Positions 42,947 to 55,618 of a stretch of 64,000 bases of DNA are shown here, piece by piece; the first letter of the stretch is position 1, and each line of letters opens with the position of its first letter. The notes beneath the pieces are model-generated. The model was not told the DNA's origin. It did not search any database and saw only the letters and a list, made by a program, of their open reading frames with translations. Both the position numbers and the translations under genes were made by a program. The stretch covers positions 1 to 64,000 of the forward strand of contig JADNRZ010000020.1 in NCBI GenBank assembly GCA_015501605.1, given 5' to 3'. This DNA comes from Panaeolus papilionaceus. Taxonomy: Eukaryota; Basidiomycota; Agaricomycetes; Agaricales.

Positions 42947-45850
42947 TCCACTACTCTACTTTCAATATGGAATGGGTTTTATGAATGATACCTGTGGTCC
43001 ATCCTTGACAACTCCCCTCTCCTTCCATTCACAGTAATCACTCCCTGCTCCACTCTACTGCATGTCTCTTATAAAGCACCAAATGTTCACTCCAACCAAT
43101 ATTCCCCTACTGGGGGCATGCTGCTATGAGAGCCACAAAATGCAAGACAAATGGATGATCTCAGCAGAGACACATTGTAGTCTGTAGACAATGACAACCA
43201 GAGCCAATCCTCTTAACTACATTGTCCACAGCATTTCGCCATAATCCTCAGGCCAACAAGAGAGGGATAGAACAGAGACCGAGATGAGATATAGGGATTG
43301 TTGACCTCAGGCTCAGCGCAACCATGATGATGGTTTGGGAACAAACCCTGATGGACGCAGAATTTAAAACCAATATGTAAATAATTTCCCACAGCCTGCC
43401 TGAAATTTTGGAAGGCATCCATATCCCCTTGAACACACTCCTCCACCAAATGCCTCACTTTGGCTATTAAATCATCATATCCCTGCACTTGTCTAACCTC
43501 TTACCCTTGTATTCCATGCTCAATACAATGATCAAGAGTCAAATAATGTGACACAACTTGACCTGTCATAACGACTGCAATTGTCATTTGTATTTTATTT
43601 CATGTCTGCTATCTTATCCTCTTTCTAAATTGCTCTTTGCATACATTGTCTGTCCTATTGACAGCACTTTTACACGAGTAACCTGAAAATATGTCTCCAG
43701 CATTCACACCCAGGCTTTCCCCGTAGTGATACATCTAGGCCATTGCATCTTCCCCTCCCTCCCTTTCCATATTTTCTCTCCTGCACCTGCACTTGATGTC
43801 AAATAGTCGCACTCTGGCATTGAGACACATGCATTCCCAGTCTATGTTCAGGACTAGTCTCTGCAACTATGTATTGCCTACTTGTGTTGGAGGATTGTCT
43901 GATATCCTAAGGGTCTGAATGGCAGATATTTGTAGACCACAGTTAAGGTAATGGGTAAAACCTCCAGATGATAATGGGGTGTTGTCAAATAATAGCGCTC
44001 CTGGGATGCAGAGTTGTGAGCATCGTAAATGGACTGATCCCTGTTCTATCATGATGGCCATCCAATCACAATGTAGGAGAAACTTTCACACCACAGACGC
44101 GACCCATCACCTGTGGTGCATGTAGCTCTTATCAGTTCGTCTTCCTGGTATGCCCTCCAGTGTGTGCTGTTGTTATTCTTTTTCATCTTGTGGACTCCTT
44201 ACACCTCAACCTCATTAGTATCTCCAGTCACCCAAGCTTTACTCATTTATCGGGCAGTAAATTCAACGAAGTAGTCTCGGGATGTCACAACAAGGGGGGA
44301 AAGACATGTGATGTGGTAAGGTCATCTAAGAATTAGTGTAAACATGATAAAGGCAATACCTAGCAATATAAACCCCTTGGCAGTCATTATATACCCCACC
44401 AGGGATTACCATACCCCAAGAACAGTATATTGAAGCCTCTTAATGTATAGTACAAAGTCTTCTATCATGTTATATGACATGGTATTAGGTGATAATATTT
44501 CAGTGATCTTGCATTCCATTGCATAGACTTGGTTGTCAAGTGTCCTATCTATGGTTTCAAAATAGATCCACAACTTTATCATACATGTGGATTTCATAGT
44601 ATGCTGCATTGTATCGTTCATATGGACTCTCAGGGTGGCAGTGGGCATAAAATATCAAATGGTTGTCAATATATTATTCTTGCATAAAACAGAACTACAA
44701 TACAGTGGTAGAAAATAGGTGGGGGAGCATCTATGTACATAAATATTGCCAAAATCTCAATGTATGATACATTGAAGTAAGAGATTGACAACAGAGATGA
44801 TGAGCGTTGATGAAGATAATATGGAGAAAGGTATTATAATTCAGATATATGAACAATTTGCGACAGTCGGTGTGGAGTAGGAGACTCGGAAATCTATGGA
44901 CTCACTAGAAATCGACCTGCGTTGCCCAAACTGTCAATGAACCAGCTTAGAGGGACTGATATAGACATTGGATTCAGGCAAGTGACAACTCACTGAAGGC
45001 TGATATCCCCTCTGTTTCAAAATCCCATGCTAAAACACTTAGGAATAAATTCAATGAGAATATATGCGCATATATGCGATGAAAACACTTACCCCATTTC
45101 TAAAACGACCCACTATGATCCCATCCAATACCTACAGAATGATATTAGCAAGCAGTGACACGAAAGAAACCTTGGCTTACCTGATGATCAAAGACTAAGA
45201 GCTACTGCCCTTCGTCCGCGCAATGTCTACAATGCATGAATCGAGAACATACAATGCGAGATCAGTGAATATATACTGAGGGGCACTCAGACTGTAGATG
45301 CGAGCAGAAGGTCACTAGCTTGCTATGTTGTGGCACTCGAGAGAAACGAGCATTAGAAACACAGTGACTGGGAGATTTAGTAGTCGGGGGATGGTTGTGG
45401 TTCGAGAGCAAGAGGCGATTTAAACTCCGCTCCAGAAACAAATCAAAAAATACTAATGTCCCGACGCGATGGCATCACATGAGCGTTCCCTAGGCTCTCG
45501 TCGCCTCATTGACAATTATCCAAGTGTATATTGAAATGAGTCCACAATTAGAAGTCAAATGGGAAATTCCCTTTGAATCTGGTTGTATCTTCATTGTTCT
45601 GATTCATTTCTAGTACATAGCTCATGACTTGGTCTGTTTGCGAGTGCGAGTGCAACCTGCTCCGAGGGCAGAAACTGTACCAAGTACACAGTTCTCACTG
45701 ACTCAGTCAAAATGAGTGTGCACAGGTAGAATGGTGGAAATTCAAACTCTTGATAGAAATGCTGAGACATATAACAGGTGTGAAATTCATTTAAAGCATG
45801 GTAATGACGTATGAATTTCTAGTGAGCATCATCCAATTCCTCGTTAGACT
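42947..45850. other. Gene-poor DNA with diverged block remnants
   Basis: 42980-43100 and 43300-43400 are distant relatives of 48255-48420 and 31030-31110 (for example the ATGATGGTTTGGGA stretch). The duplicated block therefore extends, decayed, on this side of the copia element. From about 43500 to 45850 I see only AT-rich DNA with short unsupported frames. Confidence 0.5.
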
Positions 45851-45856
45851 TGCAGT

Positions 45857-46045
45857 ATGATTACATAGGTTATGACGTCTGGTATCACCTTGTATTGGTC
45901 ACGGACGACTGTCAGCTCTCGGGTATACAAATGCTCGACATCTGACTTCGGTATAACCAGATAATTGTCGTTGTATCGAATGCCATCTGATGCAAGTCCT
46001 TGTATTAATCCAGGCAATTTTGTGATGGTAGCAGAGAGAAAGATC
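45857..46045 (-). other. Exon-like fragment, unknown
   Basis: Read on the minus strand after a CTAG acceptor-like site there is an open stretch of about 55 codons starting IFLSATITKLPGLIQ and containing YLVIPKSDVEHLYTRELTVV. Its composition looks coding, and the SATIT start resembles helicase motif III, but that is too little to name it. The stretch before it (ELRSLPIEHPV) may belong to it. It is likely a gene remnant. Confidence 0.3.
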
Positions 46046-46699
46046 TAGGAAGGGTATGACTGATATGATCAGGGCTAAGTGCACTGGGTGTTCGATTGGT
46101 AGCGACCGCAATTCACTACAATGAAGGTATCACTATGCTACTGGTTAATTTCTTCCCAATGTCTTCTGTATTACTTAAGGGTGCTTCCTGTGCTTTCGTT
46201 TGTCCAACTTTTCTACCTACATCCCCATGCCCCTCGAACACCTGAATACATCGCGTCAACAAACCCTGCATAATGATATTTCACCCCAACCCTCCTGCGC
46301 CTCCGTGTTGCGAGATTCTCCATATTCGGATACTCTATTACTGGTACAGGGAATATGCTTTCATCCCAAATGTGCGTAGGTTTGTAATTTGTGATCCCTC
46401 AATGTTTGACTAATTACTCGCAGTTTGTGGTACATTTGTAGGTATCGAGACCAACAATACGAAGATGCACGTGTTATCAAGTTTCGTATTATCGTTGTTG
46501 TCTAAGCTGTAATAATGTATGAGTGCACTGGTTATGCCTAGTTCCCATTCATCGTCTTTCGTTATTCAAACGGAAGAGGGGATTTGGGCCCCACCAGTTC
46601 CCCATCTTCATCCCCTCGTCTTCCCCCACTACTACGTCCTCTGCGTATCGTCTTCCAGAAGAACGACGCAGGCCCTAAAACCCGTCAACATTGCTGGGT

Positions 46700-47050
46700 G
46701 GCCCAACCTCTCTATTGTTTTGGAGACCATGATTCCTCATCCTGCACCGCGTTCAAGTAATTTTCAGATTCCAAAGGACTTCAGGGCGAATGGATAGAGG
46801 CTATCTCGATAAATTACACCTAACTACACAAGTCAAAGAAGGGCGCAGTCGAGAGACTGAGTAGCCTATAGTTGTGCACAAATCTGAATCATTAGTGTCA
46901 TCGTGTTTCACCGTTCTCGGTTTTACTCTTTGACGCAACCCAACCATTCCCCACCTACTATCCCCTCATTCAGTCGTTTAATCGCTGACACCAAGTCTAC
47001 TGTGAGTGTAATTAATATGGAGCGCAGCGCGCTTGATTAATTCAAGATTC
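46700..47050. repeat. Right-end fragment of duplicated block
   Basis: 46720-47040 matches the right ends of copies B (32640-32960) and C (52670-52970), including the CTCATCCTGCACCGCGTTC stretch and GGAGCGCAGCGCGCTTGA. It sits directly before copy C, so two block ends meet here as in a tandem array. Confidence 0.65.
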
Positions 47051-47059
47051 CATTTTTAT

Positions 47060-50000
47060 TATTAATGTTCCAACGTCAGTCAAGCAGGAATGTCATCTGA
47101 AAAATCGACATAATATAACACGAGTCTACGAAAATTACTGAAAATCAGTCAGACAGCGAACTCAGAACCGCATCTAAATCAATTTTACACACAAAAATAT
47201 CCATCCCCAATCACTGAAAACGTCTACGATATTGAGAAGGCGGGTACTTCGCTCCAGTCAATATCCACCCGTACCCCCTCGTCTTCTTCCTTCCCAACTA
47301 CCGCATCCACACCCTCTCTCATCCCACTCATCTTTCCACCCCCACCACCCAACGCCTATCCTGCCAAAAAGTGACACAACATGGAAATATCTCCCCGCCC
47401 AATACCCTGATAACATCCAACAGCAACATTTCCTGGTGCATCGGTGACACCCGGGACCAGCAAACGATCATGAAAAGCAGCGTAGGGTGTTAAGGCAGAT
47501 GGTACAGGAAGAGTGAGGTCCATCCCTCTCGTCAAACTTGGCGTATGAGCTAAAGTGTCGGCGTCAGCTGTCTCCTCACACCATCACTTTCCTCTTTCGT
47601 GTCGCCTCCGCCCCAACAACCTAGCCTCCACCTCACCTACTCCGCCTGAATCATAAGAAGAACCGCAGCGTAAATGCGCTGGAATTTTACTCGAGCTGAG
47701 TGGTGAGTGGTGGGCCGTTGAGTTGGCCAGCGTGGCGACGGAAACATATTCCTGATAGGTCCAAGCTCGTATCTGATGAGCAACACGGCGTAGTAATGTG
47801 GATGATGTAGGCGTTATGTGGCGCATCGGCAAGACCTTGAAACAGCAAGAGAGCATAAAAAGCAGAATGGAGTGTTGATGAAGGTGTTACAGAAGAAGTG
47901 AGCGTCATCGGCGGAGCGTGGCCCGCCTTGAGAACCCGACTGTCACGAGTAATGAGGGCGACCAACAACGACACCGATGAGGTGTCACTTATCGTGCCGC
48001 TGTCGTTCATGATATGTTCATGATAGGCCGCTCTCGTCCTAGTGGTGAGTGGTAATTGTGGATTGTGGATACTCCCAAAGCGCCGAATGTGTTGTTGGAC
48101 TGACTAAGGTGACGAGAGCCGGTGGCACCTGGAGATGAGAGCAGAGAGGCTGAAGGGAGCGAAAGCGTCGGGTGTGTCCAAGTGACTACTTAAGAATACA
48201 ACTGACGGCGCTAGAGTTGGATCTAAGGTTATTTGACGTCTGGTAATATTGGAATGAAATTAATGAACTATACCTGTGATGCATCCTTTACAACTCCCCC
48301 TCCTTTGCATCACGATAACAGCCCCAACATCCTCACAATCCACCTCCGTCACTCGTTGCTCCACCACATCTCTCTCGCAAAGCGCCAAAGAGTCACCTCA
48401 ACCCGAGCTTCCTCCGCTGTAGTCCAATATAAATCCCTGTAGGATTGCGATACAGAGTCGCGCGTGTTTGTACCAGTGGTAGCGCTTGGCATCATTCTGA
48501 CGCATCGTCAATGCCTACACCCTTCACTAGGTAGAGAAAGAAGCAAATCTCACTTCTCGTCTTAGTGGTGTATGAATCGCCAATTGAAGACGAACACGCA
48601 AGTGCCAGGGAGCGATGTAAATAGGGGGTAGGATGATCGCAGCGATGGCAGCGGGATGAAGGAGGTGGATTGCTGAGGGTCGTAGAGGGATAATGGAGAC
48701 CAACAACAACGTCGCTTGATGTCGTGTCACTCTCAGTCATCGCATTGCTGTCGCCTGTGTTGGTGGTGATACGCTCATGATAGGCCACCCTCGTCGTAGG
48801 GGTGAGTGGTAATCAACAATTGCAACACTCCTGACGGGCTATATGCGCTTTCAGCCAACCAAAGGGGTGAGGTGATGACTCGGGTGACATATTCAGGCGG
48901 CCACTGTGTAGAGCAGAGAGGCAGTAAAGAAAACGAGGGCGTTTTGGGTGATCAAGCTGGAGCGGAAGTTAGTATACACGACGATGCTGCGTGGAGTCGT
49001 ACTACTCACGAAAATATTTTGCCCCAACCACTTGAGACGGCCATTGTATTGAACGCTGGGTCGCAGCTTCTATCATTTCCTACATTCATCCCCTCGTCCT
49101 CCGCCTTCTCACCCACTTCCTTCGTATTCCCCTTCATCTTATTCTTGTTGTCACCCCACCCCAACCGCCAATCCTACCGATGCACGACTCGACATCCAAA
49201 TATCGCCCCTCCCTCACAGTAACCTCAACCCCACCCGAAACTCCGACGACAGTCAACAACGACGTTTCCTGAGGCATCGGTGGCACCTGGGACCAGCAAA
49301 TGACCCTTAAAAGCATCATGAGGTGCTGAGGTTCGTGCTATGGGAGGAGTGAGAACCAGCGTTGCTACCTGACTTGACTTATGAGCCAAAGTGTCCGCGT
49401 GTCCATGTCGCCTGATGGCCAGGGTCCAACAGCAATTCCTGCCGCCACGACGACAGTTAGAGCGAGCAAATGACCATGAAAAGCAGCGTAGGATGTCGAG
49501 GGAGGTGTTATAAGATGAGTGAGTTCCATCCCTAGACCCTGGCTTGACTTATGAGCCTAAGTGTTGGCGTCTAGGTCTCCCAATGCCGAGGTCTCCTCAC
49601 ACCAGCAGCTTCCATTTTCGTTTGCTCTCGCTCACATCCAGCCTTTCACTACTCCTACTCTGCAGAGTGAAAACGTTGAACGGAGTGACTGAAGGCAAGT
49701 ATGCAATTATCGGAACAGGGCGGCGACGACAACCACGGAGGTGATAGGTGATCATACGCTTCTTGTGAGCATAAAGGGGAGAACGGTGGCGATGATACCT
49801 GAGTGATATGACGACGGAAGCGGAAGCTGTACTGGGTTGCGTTGTGGAAACTGTAGAGGTAGTTGTAGAGGTAGTTTAACCAGGAGAATGAGCAACGGGA
49901 GCCCTAGAGGGGTCATTGGAAGTGAGGGAGGGTGGATGAGGATGAAATTCAGAATAAATGGCGCAGGGAGTGATGGCGATGAATCGGTGGTGGGATGGTC

Positions 50001-53000
50001 CTGCCAACGGGAGTACGGTGAAGATGAGGTCTAGGCATGGTCCCAGAGGGACGAGTGAGACCAACAGCAATGTCTGATGTCTCATCAGACATCAGACATT
50101 GCGTCACTTCCTTGGTACGTAGTGTGTAGCGAAGAAAACGAGACCGTTGAAGCCGGGGGGTACAGAGTAGAAGTGGATTTAAAAACAAACATCTGCGGAA
50201 CGACGAGACCAGATCCATGATGCATGCAGAAACTTGTATTGTCAGTATCACCAGGCATAAGGTGAGGAGACGACAGAAATACCTTGTTTTGATATACCGT
50301 TGGCTGAGCCACACGTAGGACTGAAGCTCTTCTCGTCGTGTTGGGTGGTAAATGGTGGATAAAGAGAGCGCGCATGATGGGTGTAGTGGAATGTGGCCTA
50401 AAACTTGGGAACTGGTTAAAGCTTCAGAGTGTTGGTATTAAAAAACACACGAGGAAAAGTAGATGAATGGGTGCTGACAAGCTGGACGTGCATGCTCTCC
50501 CAACAATCTCCGTGGGTGCATGTTCCCATTTTACCTAGTTGATTCGCGCAAAACGTCTGAAAAAAGTCCCTGCCCGGCCAGAGGACAACTTTAGCGACAA
50601 TGACGAGATCAGTGGTCAACCAGTTCATTGATGAAAGAGCATGAGATTGTGCTATAGAAGTACACTGAAAATGACGAGCATAGGTTAGCAGGGAAGGTAA
50701 AACAACGACCTCATGGTACTCACAGAAAACTATGCTAAGCCATTTGAAATTCCAGAATGCACATCATTATCCCCAACACTGTGACTGACAAAGGCCGACC
50801 AGGACACCTAGCGATCAACTCATCCAACCCACTTCAACCTACAGCCGCTTCTGAGGCATTCCTTCGCCCGCAGTGAACCATGAACAACAAATTCAAAAGT
50901 GAAAAAGATAGAAAGAAGGAGGTGACGAGGGACAGCAACCAATCAACTCAGGTGCAGCGCGACGCCCATGATGGTTTGGGACAAACCTTGTTGGGTCGAC
51001 AGCTTGATGTCGATGATGAGTTCAAACACCGACAAACAATTCCCCACTTGTGAGCCCACCCGCCTTCAACTCCCGAATTCATCAGAATATGTCTTCTGTT
51101 CGTTCACATACCCCTTGCCAGTCAGAGATCGATGTTCTTTATTTGTGTGATTTCACGCTATTCTTCGATGACGTCATTGGTTCGTACTTGACGAAGAGTG
51201 AACCTTGAGTTGAATCGGATTGTATTCCTGGGTGGCGGTGACGATGTCGGTGGTCGATATCGAGCAACATAGGTGACGGCATATTCCAATAATTGATTGA
51301 AGTGAGTAAATTTTAAACCTAAGTGGAGTCCAGAGAGATGAGGTTGACAGATACGAAGAGGCGACAGAAACAATGTTCCAGGTCGGCGGCAGCCTCGAGA
51401 GTGAGAAATGTAATCCGAGAAAACAGGATGGAGTACAGGTAACGAAGAGGCAAAAATCCCCCCTTATGCTTCACCACTACCCCCACGGAAAGCTCTTTCA
51501 GGGCACTTTAAAAGATTTTAGCTCTCGAATGCGCCCTTCGCTTGTTTCTCTCCCGGTCAAGAACCAATCTTCAAGGGGTATCATCACCTCTCTGAGGTTT
51601 TCCTTCCTAATGATACCTTCCTCCCGCACCACTAACTCCAGCGCACGCACACGATTTTTTAACGAGATATAAACCTAGATATCAAATATCGACCCCCTTT
51701 CCTCATACAATCCTGCGCATGCTCCGTATCAGTCGACATCGTTTCACCCTCACGGCCAACTTTAATTAACACCGGCGCGCTTTACATTGGACCTTTTGAG
51801 CTACCCACGAGAGTGCTAAATTAGTAACCTGAGCGGGACCATGAAAGGTAGCGTTGTGGCAGTGGGAATAGGCAGGGTCGCATCGTATATAGTCATAGCG
51901 TGTACATACAGTCTCTTTACCCAATACCACCATGATCACACTGTAGCCGCCGTGCCTGCCTGCTCGTGTCCAGCGTAAAAAGTTAAGGTAAGTTTTACGA
52001 GAGGATGGGCCGAAGCGGCTCAAGTTCACATGGTTACCCGGTGGTGGTACATCACCCCTCTTTCTTCCAATTCCTGTCTTTCATCACTTCTACGACCCAT
52101 GATTCCTATGGAGTACGGCACCGTGAACGGATTGAAATGAAAGGCTGGGTTCAAAGTGTTGGGCTTCGGCATTGGTACAGTTGGAGATAGTGATCGTGTA
52201 TGGCGGACGAGCAATATCGCGAAGTCTGTGATGATAGGTGAGTGATGCGCCGAGGACACAACGGTAGCCTGGTGCTGTGGAAACAGAAGAGGGTAAGGTA
52301 ATAGGAGACGTGCATAAGGAGTGTCTATAGGGGGGAAACGCATAGTTGATTTAAGATTTGACCAACATCACGACCAATGCGTCTCATACCAGGTGACCGG
52401 CAAAAATACAGACCACATAACCCAATCCAATTCTATCCTCCATTGGCTACTCACCATAAACACACAATGTGTTCTCTATTCTCCTTGGAACGATAATTGT
52501 ATCGAGATTCGAAATAAGCGCTGAGCGCTGAATCTTCACAACCCGCGTCTCAGTGTGGAGATGACGCAAGTGCGTAGGCCGCACTCGATGGCTTTTTTTT
52601 ACGCCTCGCATTATCTCCAGAGAGTATGGATTCTGAGGTCCTTCCTAATCATCGTAAAATTTCTCCCCATTCCTCATTCTGTACTGTGTTCGACTAATTT
52701 TCGGATTCCAAAGAACTTCGAGTGCAAATGCATAGATGGTGACTGGATGAAGCACGTAGAGTCGACGTTGTGGAGTAGTCTACCATTTGACTCGTTAGAT
52801 TTTCGCGCTCCCCCGTTCTCGGCTTCGCTCACTCCTTTACTCAACCCAACCATTCCCTACCTAAGATCCCGCTCATTCAATCGCCCTATCGCTTACATCA
52901 AGTCTATCATGGTGAATGCAATTCATATGGAGCGCAGCACAGCGCACTTGACTATTTCTACTGTTAGTCTGTGTTGGACTTAGCATCATCAAAGAAACGC
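47060..53000. repeat. Large duplicated block, copy C
   Basis: This is the third copy of the block. The ~200-bp core recurs near 47471, 47855, 49306 and 49476. Its overall order matches copies A and B. About 120 bp near 51857-51975 is extra relative to copy B. It is followed by the second GTPase gene. No conserved gene is recognised inside. Confidence 0.7.
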
Positions 53001-53431
53001 TACCCAAATCATCAACGATTCGTGGCTCCAGTCAACTACAATGACCAAAGGACAATACCAATTAGTCTCAGCTTCCATGCCTTCCAGCTTTCATTTAAGA
53101 CTTTCCTGATGCTCGGCGCCAGCTATAGTAGGTCCTCATATGTTGCTATCCACACGCACTTTAGCCACATTCCTTGCGTGATTGCATGAAAGAAATATTA
53201 GTCAATGTCGACCTTGAGGCGATTGTCGAACATCGGCATCGGTACCGGAGACTGGGACCAGACACGTACCTGTCATATCAGTTATATTTTTGTGTAATTG
53301 ATGTCTTGATCTGATAAGATGAAATTGGCATGCTGTCAGCAACACGCGGACTGCGGCTGGGAAATCGCACCAGTGTCTCTCAACATTGAACTAAGACCAT
53401 CTTCTTGCCTTACATATCTCGGATTAGCACC

Positions 53432-54734
53432 ATGTCAACCACCAGAGCAGAATATGAATATCTCAAATTCGAGGGTCCCATAAGTGTTATACCCATAGCC
53501 CCAGAAGACATTAGTAAGGGAGAATATTTGGATGTTTTCCTGTAGGTCCCATTCATAATCCCAGTCATGTTGAATAGCCATGCTCACAAAATCTACTTGC
53601 TCCTTAGTCTCATGGGTCCAACTGGGTCTGGGAAGAGTGCTGTGTGTATAATTTCTTACATGAATACATTTTGCCTTCTCACCAACATCTCACCTTGAAA
53701 AACTGGCTTTTGTTCCTCCAGTTTATCGAGTCTCTCTCACCAGATCAGAAGCTAGATATCTCGAAGGATTCACTTGAAAGTGTCACACAGAAGGTTGTCT
53801 GCTATCAAGTAGTCAATGTGATGTGGAGGGCAAGGGATATTCTACTAGTGGATACCCCTGGCTTTCTTGATACCAAATTGTCTGAAAGCCAAATAACAAA
53901 AATGATTGTGGAGACATTGGATAGTTTACGGTATGTTTTTGACTGTTCAACAACTCAATTGACAATATCCTAATTCTCAATGGTGCTTCTTGTTAGTCAA
54001 TCTGCTGCAGGAGTTGATGTACGCCTCCTTTACTTCCAGCCCATCACTGACATACGGATGGGAGGCTCAAAAAGGGATGCAGTCAAGCTCTTCAGAGGAT
54101 TTGCAGAGTCATTTGGAGCTTATGGGATCCATGTGGTAACCACAATGTGGAATCACATTGTATCTCCCAAGAAGATGGAGGATGCCAATCTTAGGTTTAG
54201 TGAATTGCAAAAAGAAATATTTGTGGTAGGTGGTTTACATTTCTACAATGAAAATATAATTTATTATTTCCATAGTCATCCATTGGATTTTACATCAAAA
54301 TTGCCAAGTTTGAGTTTTCCTATTACTCTGCACTGTCAATCCTGGACAACCCTCATGGTGGATGGAGTCACAGTAGAAGCATATCACAGAACATATATCC
54401 TGAATACCAATCCCTCATCCTCAACAACCTCCTTGAGCGCATCAGCAACATTCACCAACAACTTCTCACACTTGCAGAGCACAAACAGAGTGCAACCACC
54501 CCTGGAAGAGAAGATCTCCTACTTCTTGAGGTTGTACTCAGGGACAAGAAAGCAGTGTTAGGAGCACTTCAGTCATTTTTGGATGATCTATATAAGATTG
54601 ATCCAGAGACCTACTCATTGTTGCCTCTACTACCACTTCCACTCCATGCCACTTTGAAACACCAATTTAGACGTTTTGTTGGAGCTGGTAAAAGGGTGTT
54701 CCATAGACGTAAGCAGCCAGACTATGAATTGTAG
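53432..54734 (+). CDS. P-loop GTPase-like protein 2
   Basis: Exons 53432-53541, 53608-53641, 53722-53930, 53997-54225 and 54276-54734 (TAG) give about 346 residues with the same intron positions as the first GTPase. Motifs are MGPTGSGKSA (G1, with Ala after the Ser), LLVDTPGFLDT (G3), RMGGSKRDA and VVTTMWNH. Most of the protein is close to its paralogue up to LQSFLDDLY. The C-terminus is then quite different and ends in a basic Arg/Lys-rich tail (FRRFVGAGKRVFHRRKQ). All exons are open, so both copies look functional. Upstream sequence is shared with the paralogue, pointing to segmental duplication. Confidence 0.8.
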
Positions 54735-55030
54735 TAGACACATAATTTTCTATGCTCAAATGTTGAAATTCAAATGAATTATGTCTTATTTTGGTGAAGG
54801 CTCTGCACAGCAAAAGAATGTATAAACACAACACTGGGAGAAGAGGAATATGGTGGTGTGAGGTGATATATGTATGCAATGGGTCATTAGACAAAACAAT
54901 CTGTCCAACTTGCATTCAAAAATATCCACATTTAAAAAGATTTTTATTCAACATTCATTACACTAAGTAAGGGCTGGTGCACATAACAGAATCCAGATAC
55001 CAAGACAACAGTACTGTTAGGGAAGGGTGC
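54735..55030. other. Intergenic, no gene seen
   Basis: AT-rich spacer between the GTPase and the GATTAATC-rich region. No coding or structural signal is supported. Confidence 0.5.
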
Positions 55031-55525
55031 CAAAAGTGCGAACAAAGTGGGAATCTATAACACTATAACCCGATGACATTTAATTAATCAAGTCGACCTA
55101 TATCGTGCACTTTGCAATTAATCGCTGCCCAGATTAATCATCATGATAGGACCTACAGGTATGTTTTCTGAGTATTGAGGTATGATTAAATGATAATTAA
55201 TCCGCCAATTAATTGACATTAATCTTCAAGAAAGGAGTGTAGACGTATATCAGAAACTAATCAAAGCTTTGATTAATCATATTAAATGCTAATTAAATGA
55301 CTTATACTTCTCTAAAGGAAGACAGCGAGACCAAAATTGAGATGTTGATTGATGATTAATCAACTCTAATATGGATAGCAGCAGCATGAGGCGTTGAACG
55401 GTCCTGTGATCACTGTCAACTATCAGTGATTAATCAATTGAGACCACATACTTAACACTAGTAGCAGCATCAACTTACCGATTAACTGACTCACAACCTT
55501 TCAGCTAGCTGACCAGCAGTCATAA
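55031..55525. repeat. Left cluster of GATTAATC-type motifs
   Basis: From about 55070 to 55520 there are at least four exact GATTAATC sites and about six close variants (TTAATTAATC, CAATTAATC, TAATTAATCC, CATTAATC). A second such cluster lies at 62510-62880. The sequence CAAAAGTGCGA at 55031-55041 has an inverted partner at 62888-62898. The clusters look like subterminal binding sites of a large DNA transposon that encloses the KDZ gene. Confidence 0.6.
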
Positions 55526-55618
55526 CATCCTGCACATCCTGCATGACCTTCATCAAATGAGGACTGTCAAACAAGTCTTAGAACACAAAGCACCAGGATT
55601 ATACAGGATTAGTAACAC

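Noticed and set aside
43213..43488. 91-codon minus-strand frame (MQGYDDLIAKV...)
   Set aside because: It overlaps a diverged copy of the duplicated block, and the other copies do not keep the frame.
54965..54985. TAAGGGCTGGTGCAC resembling a hAT end
   Set aside because: No inverted partner or 8-bp duplication was found nearby.
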